Part shown: piece by piece, positions 46,113 through 57,500 of the stretch | How positions within the stretch are numbered: position 1 is the stretch's first letter | Layout: every line of letters starts with the position of its first letter | NCBI GenBank assembly: GCA_023846275.1 | Contig: JAIUJO010000295.1 | Span: 496,001 to 560,000 of the forward strand | Length of the DNA: 64,000 bases | From: Vanilla planifolia | Lineage: Eukaryota; Streptophyta; Magnoliopsida; Asparagales; Orchidaceae | Direction of reading: 5' to 3' | Notes under the pieces: model-generated | What the model was told of the DNA's origin: nothing | Database searches by the model: none | Seen by the model: only the letters and a program-made list of their open reading frames with translations | Program-made: the position numbers and the translations under genes

Positions 46113-47386
46113 TTTAAAAAATAAACAATATTCTTATAATATATAATTTTAAAGATTATAATTTTATAATGTTAATCTTTACGTTTAACATATGATACAT
46201 TGATGTTATATATATGTACACGTAATTTGCTAACAAATTATACCATGAATAACACTCAAGTAAAAAAAATTAATTTTAATTTTTTTAGCATAGGGAGTAA
46301 TCAAATATATTATGTTGTTGATATACAAAATAATATTTTATTTTATTATTTTTAGTATATAAAAAATAAAAAAATTTAATATAAACTATTATTTATAAAA
46401 ATAATTATAATACATCTTAGTTTTATATAATTATTTATTAAACCACACTTAGATTCTATTTTTTTTTTCAAACCATTGGATTCCTTTATTATGTAACAAG
46501 TAAATTAATCTTTATATTTTAAAATAAAAAAGTTAATAAATATAATTTAACTAACATTAATGATATATCTTTTCGAAAAATTAAATATTTCAATGTTTGA
46601 TTTTATTTTTTTATTATAGCGCATTGGTAAAAAAATTAATATACCTTATTTCGCTTTATATTTAGTATATTTATATTATAAGAAAAGAGGTAATAAATTA
46701 AAATAGAAAGTTTAATTATTATTTTTTTAGTTTAAAAATACTTTGATTCATTAAAATATTGCATTTGTTTAATCACAATTTAAGATGATATTTATCACAT
46801 TAGAAAATAATTTAAAAATATAATTATACACTTCTATAAGCACATTGTTAAGTCTTTTCTAATTAAAAATAAAACATATTTTGAGCAAAATAAATAATAA
46901 TTTTATAATTTAAAAATAATGAAAGAAAGAGATTTTTTTATAAAAAGAAAATACTATTTTATTCATTTTAAAATATAACTATTTTATGAAGTCTCTTTGC
47001 ATAATAAATTTACTAAATATATAAACTTTTTATAGAAATTTTAAAAATACTTTTTAAAACTGTTATTTATTAATAAATTTTTCATTCAAAATTATCTTTT
47101 AGAAAACTTAAATGATAATATCTACATCGCACAGTCATAGATTTTAAAATTATTAAAAACATTCACAAAATATTTTTGAAGTTTTCTATAGATTAAATAA
47201 TTTTTTAGATTTTTTTGAATGTTTTCTCTCAGTAATAAAAAGCTAATAAAATTATTAAAAAAAGTTTTTATCTTTAAAAGGTATTATATTTTAAATTAAA
47301 TCCTTTTCTAAAAAATATTCCTATTTGTGATACAAATTATGGTTGTAAGTAAGAGACGCTTGAAGATTAAGAAACATAACAGTAAA
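46112..47386. repeat. AT-rich island of higher-order repeat, copy C (reduced, 1.3 kb)
   Basis: The same left end (foldback-arm sequence) and right end (AAGATTAAGAAACATAACAG) as islands A and B. About 70 bp is missing near 46350. A large gap of about 1.35 kb at about 46650 joins sequence equivalent to 23.67 kb directly to 25.02 kb of island A. A second gap of about 0.65 kb lies near 47250. The intact ends indicate internal deletion, not a partial copy. Confidence 0.85.
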
Positions 47387-50300
47387 GTAGAGTAGAATAG
47401 AGTAGAGTAAAATAGAGCATAGCAGAGTAGAGTAGAGCAACATAGAGTAGAGTAGAGCAAAGTAGAGTATAGTAGAGTAGAGCAGAGCAAAGTAGACCAA
47501 AGCAATGTAGAGTAGTGTAGAGCAGAGTATAGCAGTGTAGAGTAGAACAGAGTAAAGAAAAATCGAGTAGAGGAGATTAGAGTAGTGTTAGGCTAAGCAA
47601 GAGTATAATAAAGCAGAGTAGAGTAGAGTACCATGGTGCTAAGCATAGCTAGTCTATGTTATATTCGAGTAAGCTAGGCTAGATTAGAGTAGAGTTGAGT
47701 TGAGTAGGGTAGAGTAGAGTAGAGTAGAGTAAGGCTTGGCTAGGTTAGGTTAGGCTAAGCTAGGCTAGGGTAGGGGAGAGTAGAGTAGAGTTGATTAGAT
47801 TAGAGTAGAGTAAAGAGGAGCTGAATAGAATATAGTAGAGTAGAATAAGGCTAAGATAGGCTAGGTGAGGTTAGGGAAGGTTAAGCTAAGCTAAGCTTGA
47901 TTAGGGTAGGCTAGATTTAGAGTAGAGCAAAGTAGAGTAGAGTAAAGTAGAATAAAATAATGGTAAGGTGGGCTGAGCTAGCCTACGCTAAAGAAGAGAA
48001 CGGTAGAGTAGTGTAGCCTAAGGCTACATTATGCTAAGCTAGTCTATATTAGAATAAAGTAGAGTAGAATATTGTAGAGTAGAGTATAGTAGAGTAGAGT
48101 AGAGAAGAGTATGGCTAGGTTAGGTTTGGCTAGGTTAGGTTAGGCTAGGTAAAGTTATGCTAGGCTAGGCTAAGTTAGAGTAGAGTATTATAAAGTAGAG
48201 TAGAATAGAGTAGAGTAGAGCAGAGCAAAATAGATTAGAACAGAGTAGAGAAGAGAAGAGTGGAGTAGAGTAGAGCAGAGCAAAACATAGTAAAGAAGGA
48301 AAAAGAAGAGTAGAGCAAAGTAGAGTAGAGTAGATAAATATAGAGAAAAGAAGAGAATAGTAGAGAATAGGAGACTAGAGTAGTGCTTGGTTAGGATAGG
48401 CTAGGCTAGAACATAATAAAGTAAAGTAGAGTAGAATAGATTAAAGCTAAGCTTGGCTAGGCTTTGCTATGTTATGTTAGGCTAGGTTAGAGTAGAGTAG
48501 AGTGTAGTAGACTATAATAGTGTTGAGTAGAGTAAGGCAATGCTAGGTTGGGCTGAGCTAGGCTAGGCTAATTTATGTTAAGGTAGGATAAGGTAGAGAA
48601 GAGTATTGTAAATTAGATTAGAATAGAGTAGAGAATAGTATAGTAAAGTAGAGTAATGCTAAGCTTGGCTATGCTAAGCAATAGTATAATAGAATAAAGT
48701 AGAGTAGAGTAGCATAAAGTAAGGCTTAGCTAGGTAATCTTAGGCTAGGTTAGGCTAGAGTAGTGTAGAGTAGAGTTGAGCTAAGTAAGGTTAGACTATG
48801 TTAAGATATGTTAGGCGAGGCTAGGTAAGGCTAGGCTAAAGTAGGCTAGCATAGTAGAGTAGCATAAGGTAGGGTAGGTTAGGATAGGATAGAGTAGGGT
48901 ATAGTAGAGTAGAGTAGTGTAGAGTAATACAGAATAAAGCAAAAAAGTGTAAAACATAGTAGAGTAGAGAAGATGAGAGGAGAGAAGAGGAGAGTATAGT
49001 AGAGTAGAATAGAGTAAAGTGGGATAGCATAAGGTAAGATAAGGTAGGGTAGGGTTGAGTCTGGTAGTGTAGAGTAGAGTAGAGCAGAGTAGAGTAGGCT
49101 AGGCTAAGCTAAGCTAGAGTAGAGTAGAGTAGAGTAGGGAAGAGTATAATAGAATAAAGTATAGTAGATTTGATTAGAGTTGAGTAAAATGGAGTAGAAT
49201 AGAGTAGAATAGAGTAGAGTAGAGTTGATTAAAATAGAGTAAAGTAGCATAGGATAGGGTAAAGTAAGACATGATACGATAGGATAAGGTAGGGTAGAGT
49301 AATGTAGAGCATAGTAGAGCATAGGAGAGTAGAGTAGAGAAGAGCATGATAGGGTAGAGTAGAGTAAAGGAGAGTGGAGGAGAGTAGAGAGAGCATAGTA
49401 GAGAAAAGGAGAAAAGAGGAGTGTAGAGGAGAGGAGAAGAGAGTAAAGTAGAGTAGAGTAACACAGGATAGAGTAGAGTAAATTAGAGCTTGGTTAGGCT
49501 AGGCTAAGTTGGGTTAGGATAGAGTATAGTATAGTATAATAGAGTTGACTAGAGTAGAGTGGAGAAAAATAAAGTTGAGTAGAGTAGACTAAAGATGAGT
49601 AGAGTAGAGTAGAGTAGATTAGAGTATAATAGAGTAGAGTTGAGTAAAGTAGTGTCAAGTAGAATAGAGTAGAGTTAATAAAAGTAGAGTAGGATAGAGT
49701 GGAGTAGAGTAGAGTAGGGTAGAGTAAAGTAGAGTAGAGTAGAGCAGAGTAGAGTAAAGTAGAGTAGAGTAGAGCTATGTCAGGCTAGGATAAGCTAAGT
49801 AAGGCTAGAAAATATTAGGTTAATATAGGCTAGGATAGAATATAGTGGCATAGAGTAGAGTATAGTGGGTAGGGTATGGTAGTGTAGGGTAGAGTATAGT
49901 AGGGAATGGTAGGATAGGGTATGATAGGGTATGATCGAGTTGGGTAGAGTAGAGTAGAGTTAGGATAATTAAGGTTAGGCCACGCTACACGATTCTTGAC
50001 TCGAGTAGGGTAGAGTAGAGTAGAGTAGAGTTTGGCTAGTCTAGGTTAGGTTATGTTAGGCAAAGCTAAGGTAGGCAATGCTAAGGTAAGCTAAAGTAGA
50101 GGAGAGAAGATCAGAGCAGAGTAGAGCATGAAAGAGTAGTGTATAGCAGAGTAGATAAGTGTAGAGTAGAGTGGAGTAGAGTTGTGCTAAGCTAGGCTAG
50201 GATAAAGCATAGTAGAGTGAAGTAGAGTTAAGCAGAGTAGCATAGGATTTTCAAGACTAAACTATGTAAGGCTAAGCTAGAGTAGAGTAGAGCAGAGTAG

Positions 50301-52397
50301 AGTAGAGTATAGTAGAGTAGAGTAAGCTAAGCTAGGCTATAAAGGCTACAGTTGAGTAGAGTAGATTGGATTAGAGTAAATAATATTAGAGTAGAGTAGA
50401 GTAGAGTATAATAGAGCAGATTAGAGTAAAGTAGAGAAGAGAAGAGTAAAGCAAAGTAGAGTTGAGTAGAGTAGGGTAGAGTAGAGTTGAGTAGAGTAGT
50501 GTAGAGTGATGTACCATAGCATAGCATAGGGTATGGTAAAGTATAAAGTATGATAGGATTAGGAAGAGGAGGCTAGGGTATTGTTGGGTAGGGTAGGGTA
50601 GAGGAGAGTAGAGTAGAGAAGAGTAGAGTATAATAGAGCTAAGCTCGACTTGGCTAAGTAAAGTATAGTAGAGCAAAGTAGAGCAGAGTAGAGTAGAGAT
50701 GAGAAGAGTAGAGTAGAGTATGCAAGCGTAGTGTAGAGTAAAGTAGTGCTAGGCTAGGCTAGAGTATAATAGAGTGAAGTTGAGTTGAGTAGAATAGCAT
50801 AAAGCTAAGCTTGGTTAGGTAATGATATGCTTGGCTAGGCTTGGTTAGAGTAGAGTAGAGTAGAGTTGAGCATAGTTTTGCTAGGCTAGGCTAGGGTAAG
50901 CTAAAGTGGAGTAGAGTAGAATAGAGTAGACTATAGTAGCATTTAGTAAGGTAAGGTTTAGCGAGGTAGGGTAGGGTAGTGTAGAGTGGGATATGATAGG
51001 ATAGGATAGGGAAGGGTAGGGTATGGTTGAGTAGAGTAGAGTAAAGTAGAGTTGAGTAGAGCTTGATTGGTCTAAGCTAGACTAAGAAAGGCTAGGCTAG
51101 GTTAGGCCAGATTAAATAAGGCTAAAGTAGGCTACAGTAGAGTCGAATCGAGTATAGTATTGTAGATTAGGGTAGGGTAGGGTAGAGTAGCATAAGGTAG
51201 GGTAAGATATGATAGGGTAGGGTAAGCTAGAGTAGAATAGAGTAGAGTTGAGCTAGTTTAAGCTAGGCTAAGCTAGAGTAAGGTAGAGTTGAGTAGAGTA
51301 GAGTAGAGCAGAGAAGAGAAGAGTAGGGTAGAGTAGAGTAGAGGTAGGTTAGCGTAGGCTAGGCTAGGCTAAATAAGGCTAGGCTAGGTTAGGTTAGGCT
51401 AGAGTAGAGTATAGTAAAGTAGAGTAGAGTAGAGTAGAGGAGAGTAGAGTAGACTCGAGTAGAGTAGAGTAGGGTAAGATAGGGTTAGGAAGGGTAGGGT
51501 AGGGTTGTGTAGGGTAGGGCATAATAAGGTTGGGTACGATAGTGTAAAGGAGGGTTGGGTAAGGTAGAGTAGGGTAGAGTAGAGTTAGGTTAGGCAACGC
51601 TAGGCTAGGCTAAGTTAAGGTAGAGTAGACAAGAGTCGAGTAAGTCTAGGCTAGGTTAGGTTGGAATATGCTAGGCTAAGCTAAGTGAGAGCAGAGTAGA
51701 GGAGAGTAGAGTTGATTATTATAGAGATGAGCAAAGTAGGGCAAAGTAAAGCAGAGCATTGTAAAGCAGAGTGGAGTAGAGTAGATTAGTGCTAGGATAG
51801 GCTATGTAAGAGTATAATACAGTGAAGTAAAGTAGAGTAGCATAGGGTTAACTAGGCTACACTATGACAAGTAAGGCTCAGTTATAGTATAGTAAAGTAA
51901 ACTAGAGTAAAGTAGAGTAAATTTAGACTAAGTTAGGCTAGGCAAGTCTAGAGTAGAGTAGAGTAAAGTAAAGTAAAGTAGAGTAGAGTAGAGTAGAGTA
52001 GAGTAACATAGCATAGGGTAGGGTAAGGTAGGGTAGGGTAGGGCATGATAGGGTAGGATAGGGAAGGGTAGAGGAGAGGAGAGGAGAGTAGAGTAGAGTT
52101 GACTTGAGTTGAGTTGAGTTTAGTTGAGTTGAGTTGGGTTGAGTTGGATTGAGTTGAGTAACATTGCATAGCACAGGGTAGGAAAGGGTAGGGTAGGGTA
52201 TAGGATATGGTAAAGCAAAGTAAGGAAGAGTAGAGTAGAGCTAAGTTAGGCTAAGCAATGTTTGGCAAGGCTAAGCTAGGCAAGGTATGGCTAGGCTAGG
52301 CTAGGATATGATAGGGTAGAGAAGAGAAGAGTAGAGTAGGATAGAGTAGAGTATAGTAGCATATGGTAGGGTAGGATAGAGTAGTGAAGATTAGAGT
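47387..52397 (-). repeat. Higher-order repeat copy D, partial
   Basis: Continues from island C with post-island pentamers matching 26389- and 37247-. It includes the 49868-50340 counterpart of C 39905-40320 and the ATGTACCATAGCATAGCATA landmark at about 50507 (C about 40455). After about 50650 the match to C becomes ambiguous: 50745 resembles C at 44090, while 51835 resembles C at 42610. It is interrupted by the LTR-like element before any GGTTC array or AT island is reached. All pentamers are of minus polarity; no gene. Confidence 0.65.
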
Positions 52398-52689
52398 TGT
52401 AACAGCCTTAGTTTCCTTTATTTTATTTATTATATTTTTTTAGAAAGAGCTCTTTGAGACGAGTCTAATGATGTTTAATTTGTAATTTTTGGAGCTCTAA
52501 TGAATAAAGTATGAATTTTTAAAGATTTAGGATAAATTTGTAATGTGCAGGATAGATTTGTAATTTTTAAATGTCGGCTTAGTTCAAATTAGATTTGGCA
52601 GAGGATATATTTGCAAATACCAAATTTAGAAGGGGTTTTCTACAAAATGCGGTTCACGAACCATGGCTTAAGTCGAGTCCGACCGCGGC

Positions 52690-52697
52690 TATAAAAG
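52690..52697 (+). promoter_or_regulatory. TATA box of LTR promoter
   Basis: TATAAAAG, a canonical plant TATA box, 292 bp into the element. It is followed about 99 bp later by a splice-donor-like site. This placement supports the LTR reading on the plus strand. Confidence 0.55.
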
Positions 52698-52784
52698 TCG
52701 ACCCATGTGCATTTGAAAAGCACTTCTGCTAACACGGCGGCGAGGAATTTTCGTTATTTTTGGCATGCGACGGCGACGATGGAC

Positions 52785-52794
52785 AAAGGTGAGA
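52785..52794 (+). other. Splice-donor-like site in LTR leader
   Basis: AAAG followed by GTGAGA, close to the plant 5-prime splice consensus. It is preceded by CGGCGACGA, as in the first LTR-like element. Confidence 0.4.
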
Positions 52795-52920
52795 GTTTTT
52801 GTTTGCTTTATCGTCTAGTTGTATAAGTTTTTCCTCTGATTGGCGATCAATTGGCCAGCGAGTGATGGAAGATATTTCTAGTTCACCAACGAAATATTTC
52901 GGTTTTGTCGGACGTACAGG

Positions 52921-52940
52921 AGAGAGAGAGAGAGAGAGAG
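52921..52940 (+). repeat. (AG)n microsatellite
   Basis: Ten perfect AG units inside the second LTR-like element. Confidence 0.9.
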
Positions 52941-53545
52941 TGAGTGAAAAACTGGTCGACGCCTTTGGACTGGGTTATGCGGCTGAACCTGGCTACTGAG
53001 AGTTGGTGGTCCAGCGTCCCGAGGGCTCGCGGTCTAGCACGCCGAGAGCTCGCGGTCCAGCGTCGAGCGCGGGTGGTCCAACGCCCGCATAAACCGATTT
53101 TGGGATTTAGTTTGTGAGTTTGTTTGGGAAATTTTTTAGAAAGCACTTTAGGTTAATTAACATATTTTAATTTGTGACCATGACTTGTAGGACATCAAGA
53201 AAACAAATTAGAAGTGGGCAAGAAAATTTGATACAGTAAATCCAGGTAGATAAATTCCTAACCCTTTGATGTAGCACAATATTATATGTTTTTACATGTT
53301 TTTCTTACTTTTATAGTATTTTGATTGTTGTATATGTTGTTTATGGCTTAAAAAGGAAGAAACACTGTAGTATGGATTATGTATGCATTTGCATGAAAAT
53401 TGAAAAGGAAGAAATAATATGGTATGATAATGAAATAAAAGAAAGAAATAATATCAAAAGAAAGGTCTTTTGATATGGCATAATTGTTTGGAATTATGAT
53501 TGGAAATGGTAGTAAAAATAGATTCCCAAAGAACAATATCCTTAC

Positions 53546-53756
53546 CACTAGGCCCAGCTTGTTGGATTGTAGGGCATCGATCTTTGGATCAGATATATGC
53601 CTAGTGTTATGTGCTATGACTCCATGATGATTATACCAAGCCCAGCGTGTTGGATCGCAGGGTATGGTACCATACCTGCCTGGTGGCACTAGGCCCAGCG
53701 TGTTGGATAGTAGGGTATCAATCTTCAGGTCAGATATCTGCCTAGTGTTATATGCT
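53546..53756 (+). repeat. Internal 141-bp-spaced repeats in LTR-like element
   Basis: A 70-bp unit at 53546-53615 recurs at 53687-53756. Both hold AGGCCCAGCKTGTTGGAT and end CCTAGTGTTATRTGCT. A third, partial copy of the core lies at 53634-53670. Tandem repeats of this sort are common in plant LTRs. Confidence 0.8.
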
Positions 53757-54276
53757 TGGTTAGATGCTGGTTGGAGGTCATTTGCTTGATTGGATCCAAA
53801 GGATAATGCGTCAATGCGAATTGGGCCCGGTTATAACACATCTATATGGAACTGTCATTTCTTTTGGATTTTCTTTGGTTTTTCATCTGATATTATATAT
53901 GACATTGGTATGGTTTGAGCTTTATGCATATGATTCATCTGCACTATTAATTGTATGTATTTTCATTGGGTTAACTATGTGGATTTATCTAGTAAAATTT
54001 GTAAATCTCATTTAGTGCTTACATCACAGGTCATGAAACCACTGCATTGAGAGATGGGAATGGTGCTGCTATAAAAGAGCTATTTTCAAGAGATGTGTGA
54101 GAGAGGAAAAGTTTTGGTGTGATTAAATGTTTAAAAACATGCCTCTATATATATACTTGGGATTTTGGAGTTTGAGTTTGTCTTACCGTCAGGTTCCCAC
54201 CTTTGGTTTTGTTTATTGTCCTAATCTGATAATAATTTGTTATTTAGAGGTACTAGTTTAGGTGGGGGGCTTGATA

Positions 54277-54475
54277 AGAGTGGAGTAGAACAGAACAAGT
54301 AGGGTAGAGAAGAGCAGAGTAGAGCAGAGTAGAGCTGAGCAGAGATGAGGAGAGGAGAGGAGAAGAAAAGATAGTAGAGTATTACAAAGTAGAGAAGGAT
54401 ATAATAGGATAGGGTAGGGTAGGGTAGAATGAGGTAGGGTAGGGTAGAGTAGAGCTAGGTTAGGCTAGGCTTGGA
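54277..54475 (-). repeat. Short minus-polarity pentamer array right of second LTR
   Basis: About 200 bp of TAGAG, GAGGA and TAGGG repeats, the continuation of the copy D side. It ends at the polarity switch. Confidence 0.85.
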
Positions 54476-54516
54476 TGGTCTCTAGTCGTGCCTAGGCTAG
54501 CCTAACCTAGCTCTAC
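54449..54516. repeat. Inverted junction between minus and plus polarity arrays
   Basis: GTAGAGCTAGGTTAGGCTAG on the left faces GCCTAGGCTAGCCTAACC then TAGCTCTAC on the right, with about 19 nt of unique sequence (TTGGATGGTCTCTAGTCGT) between them. The arms are the same block edge in opposite directions, so the junction is a small palindrome-like turn point. Confidence 0.7.
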
Positions 54517-57500
54517 TCTAGTATACTCTTCTTTGCTCCACTCTACTTTACTCTAACCTGGACTAGCTTAACCTAGCCTAACCTAACTCTACTCTACTCT
54601 AGCCTAGCCTACTCTAGCATAGCCTAGCTTAGCCTAGCCTAAGCTGGCTCTACTATGCTCCACTTTGCTCTGCCCTACTCTACTCTACTCTACTCTGCTC
54701 TACAGTGCTCTGCTCAAGTTTGCTCCACTTTGCTCTGCTCTATTCTACTATACACTACTCTACTGTACTTTGCTCTGCTCTACTTTACCCTGCTCTATTC
54801 TACTCTACTCTACACAACTCTACTTTAGCCTAACCAAGCTTGGCTTAACCTAACCTAACCTAGCCCTACTCTACTCTACTCTATTCCACTATAGCCTGGC
54901 CTAACCTAGCCTAGCTTAGCCTAGCCTCACCTAGCATAGCCTAACCTAGCTCTACTCTACTCAACTCCACTATACTATACTCTACTCTACTCTAGTCTAC
55001 TCTGCTCTAATATACTCTACTCTACTCTAACCTATCTTAGCCTAGCCTATCTTATCCTAGCTTAGCCTAACCTAGCTCTACTCTACTTTTCTATGCTCTG
55101 CTCATCTCAACTATGTTCTACTCTGCTCTGCTCTACTCTGATCTGGTCTACTCTACTCTGTGATTCTTTACTCTACTCTGCTCTGCTTTGCTCCATATTA
55201 CTTTGCTTTTCTCTACTCTACTCAACTCTACTCTACTAGGCTCTAACCTAGCCTAGCCTAATTGAGCTCTACTCTACTCTACTCTACTCTACACTACTCT
55301 GCACTACTCTACTCTACTCTAGCTTAGCCTAACATAACCTAGCTTCACTCAACTTCACTCTACTCTACTCTTGCTTAACCTAACCTAACCTAGCCTAGCC
55401 TATCATAGCTTTACTATACTCTACTTTACTCTACTCTATTCTACTCTACTTTGCTCTCTACTCTACTATACTCTACTCTACTCTAGTTTAGTATACTCTA
55501 ATCTAGCTTAGCCTAACCAAACTAGCTCTACTCTACTCTTCTTTACTCTACTCTATTCTACTCTACTCCACTCTACTCTACTCAAGCTTAGCCTAGCCTA
55601 ACCTAGGCTAGCCTAACATAACATAACTCTACTCTGCTCTGCTCTTGTCTTTTCCACTCTACTCTATTTTTCTCTATTTTGCTATACTCTGCTCTACTCT
55701 ACTCAACTCTGCTCTGCTCTCCTCTTCTCTCCTCTCCTCTACTCTACTCTACTTTACTCTACTCTACACTACATTACTCTACTCTACACTAACCTTGCCT
55801 AACCTAACCTAGCTCTACTCTTCTATACTCTACTCTACACTACTTTACTCTACTCTACCCTACTTTCTTCTACTCTACTCTAGTCTTCTCTCACCTTGCC
55901 TAGCCTATCCTAACCTAACCTAGCTTTGCTCTACTTTACTTTGCTCTGCTCTACTTTTCTCTACTCTGTTCTACATTACTTTGCTCTATTGTGCTCTACT
56001 CTTCTCCACTCTACTCTAGTCTACTCTACTCTACTTTACTCTACTCTACTCTACTTTAACCTAGCCTAGCCTTCTCTGGCCTAACCTAGCTCTATTCTAC
56101 TATACTCTACTCTACTCAAGTCTACTCTAGCTTAGCCTAGGCTAGCCTAGCAGAATCTAGCTCTTCTCTACTCTTCTATGCTCTACTCTACTCTGCTTTA
56201 CTCTTCTCTGCTCAACTCTACTCTACTCTACTCTAGCCTAGCCTAGTCTAGCTTAACCAAACCTAGCTCTACTATACATTACTCTACTCTTCTCTAGCTT
56301 AGCCTAATCAAACCTAGCCTAGCCTAACTTAGCTCAACCCTACTCAACTATACTATATTATGCTCTACTTTACTCTACTCTACTCCACTCAACTCTACTC
56401 TACCCTACTAACTCTACTCTACTATAACCAAGCCTAACTTAGCCTAGTCGAGACTAGCTTAGCCTAACCTTACTCTACTCTTCTTTGCTCTACTCTACTC
56501 TGCTCTACTCTTTTTTGCTCTACTCTACTCTACTATGCTCTACTTTACTCTTCTTTGCTCTACTCTACCATGCTCTACTCGATTTTTCTTTGCTTTTCTC
56601 TACTCTGTAGTACTCTACTCTACTCTATTCTAACTAGCCTTGCTTAGCCTAGCCTAACAAAGCTCTACTCTACTCCACTTTACTCTATTGTACTCTACTC
56701 TAACCTAACCTAGCCTAGCCTACCTTAGCTTAGCTTCGCTTTGCCTAGCTTAGCCTAACTCAGCTTTACTCTACTCTACTCAACTCTACTCAACTCTACT
56801 CTGCTCTACTCTGATGTAACCTAGCCTAACCTGACCTAGCTCTACTTCACTCTACTCTACTCCAGCCTAGCCTAACATAGCTCTACTCTACCCTACTCTA
56901 CTCTGCTCTACTCTATTATGCTCTTTTCTACTATGCTCTGCTTTGTTCTACTCTACTCTACTTTGTTCTACTCTGCTCTGCTCTACTCTACTCTGCCCTA
57001 CTCTACACTACTATACTCTACTCTATTATATTCTATCCTAACCCAGCCTAACCTAGCGCAAGTCTACTCTACTCTTCTTTAGTCTACTCTACTCTAGCCT
57101 GGCCTAACCTAACCAAGCCCCTTTTAACATAGCCTAGCCTAACTTAGCTTAACTTTGCCAAGCTGGCCTAGCCTAACCTAGATCTATTCTTCTCTACTCT
57201 ACTCTACTCTACTCTACTCTACTCTTATCTTGGCTAGCCTAGCCTAGCTTAACCTAGACTAACCAAAGCTCTGCTCTACTATGCTCTACTCAACTCTTCT
57301 CTATGTTGCTTTGTTCTACTGTGCTATACTCTACTCTGCTCTACTTTGCTCTACTCTACTCTACTCTACTCTAGCCTAGCCTAGCCTTGCTTAGCCCAGT
57401 ATAGCTCTACTTTACTCTACTTTACTTTACTCTTTTGAGCTTCACTATATGCTAGCTTAACCCAGCCTGGCCTAGCCTAACTTAGCTCTTCTTTGCTTTA

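Larger units (their letters stand above)
37247..47386 (-). repeat. Higher-order repeat copy C (about 10.1 kb)
   Basis: Unit running from the end of island B to the end of island C. It is colinear with B over the post-island segment (37247-39290) and keeps the 39902-40320 segment that is inverted in B. It also keeps the about 1.6-kb middle segment (about 42.86-44.48 kb) that B lacks. It has three GGTTC arrays instead of four, and no foldback. Its AT island is reduced to 1.3 kb. Confidence 0.77.
52398..54276 (+). mobile_element. Probable solo LTR (about 1.9 kb) of an LTR retrotransposon
   Basis: A complex-sequence island inserted in TAGAG repeats that have the same polarity on both sides. It starts TGTAACAGCC. 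The right edge, ...GGTGGGGGGCTTGATA, is less clear and lacks the canonical CA. AGAGT flanks both sides (52393-52397 and 54277-54281). That fits a 5-bp target duplication, but the array has AGAGT everywhere, so it is not proof. A good TATA box and a splice-donor-like site lie in order on the plus strand, as expected for an LTR promoter and leader. No gag-pol coding region, primer-binding site or second LTR is present. A truncated element end is the alternative. Open frames (53348-53689 minus, 53764-54015 plus) have no domain I recognise. Confidence 0.55.

Noticed and set aside
53764..54015. 83-residue hydrophobic open frame in the second LTR-like island
   Set aside because: Short, with no family recognised and membrane-like only because of T-rich codons. 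It overlaps LTR sequence.
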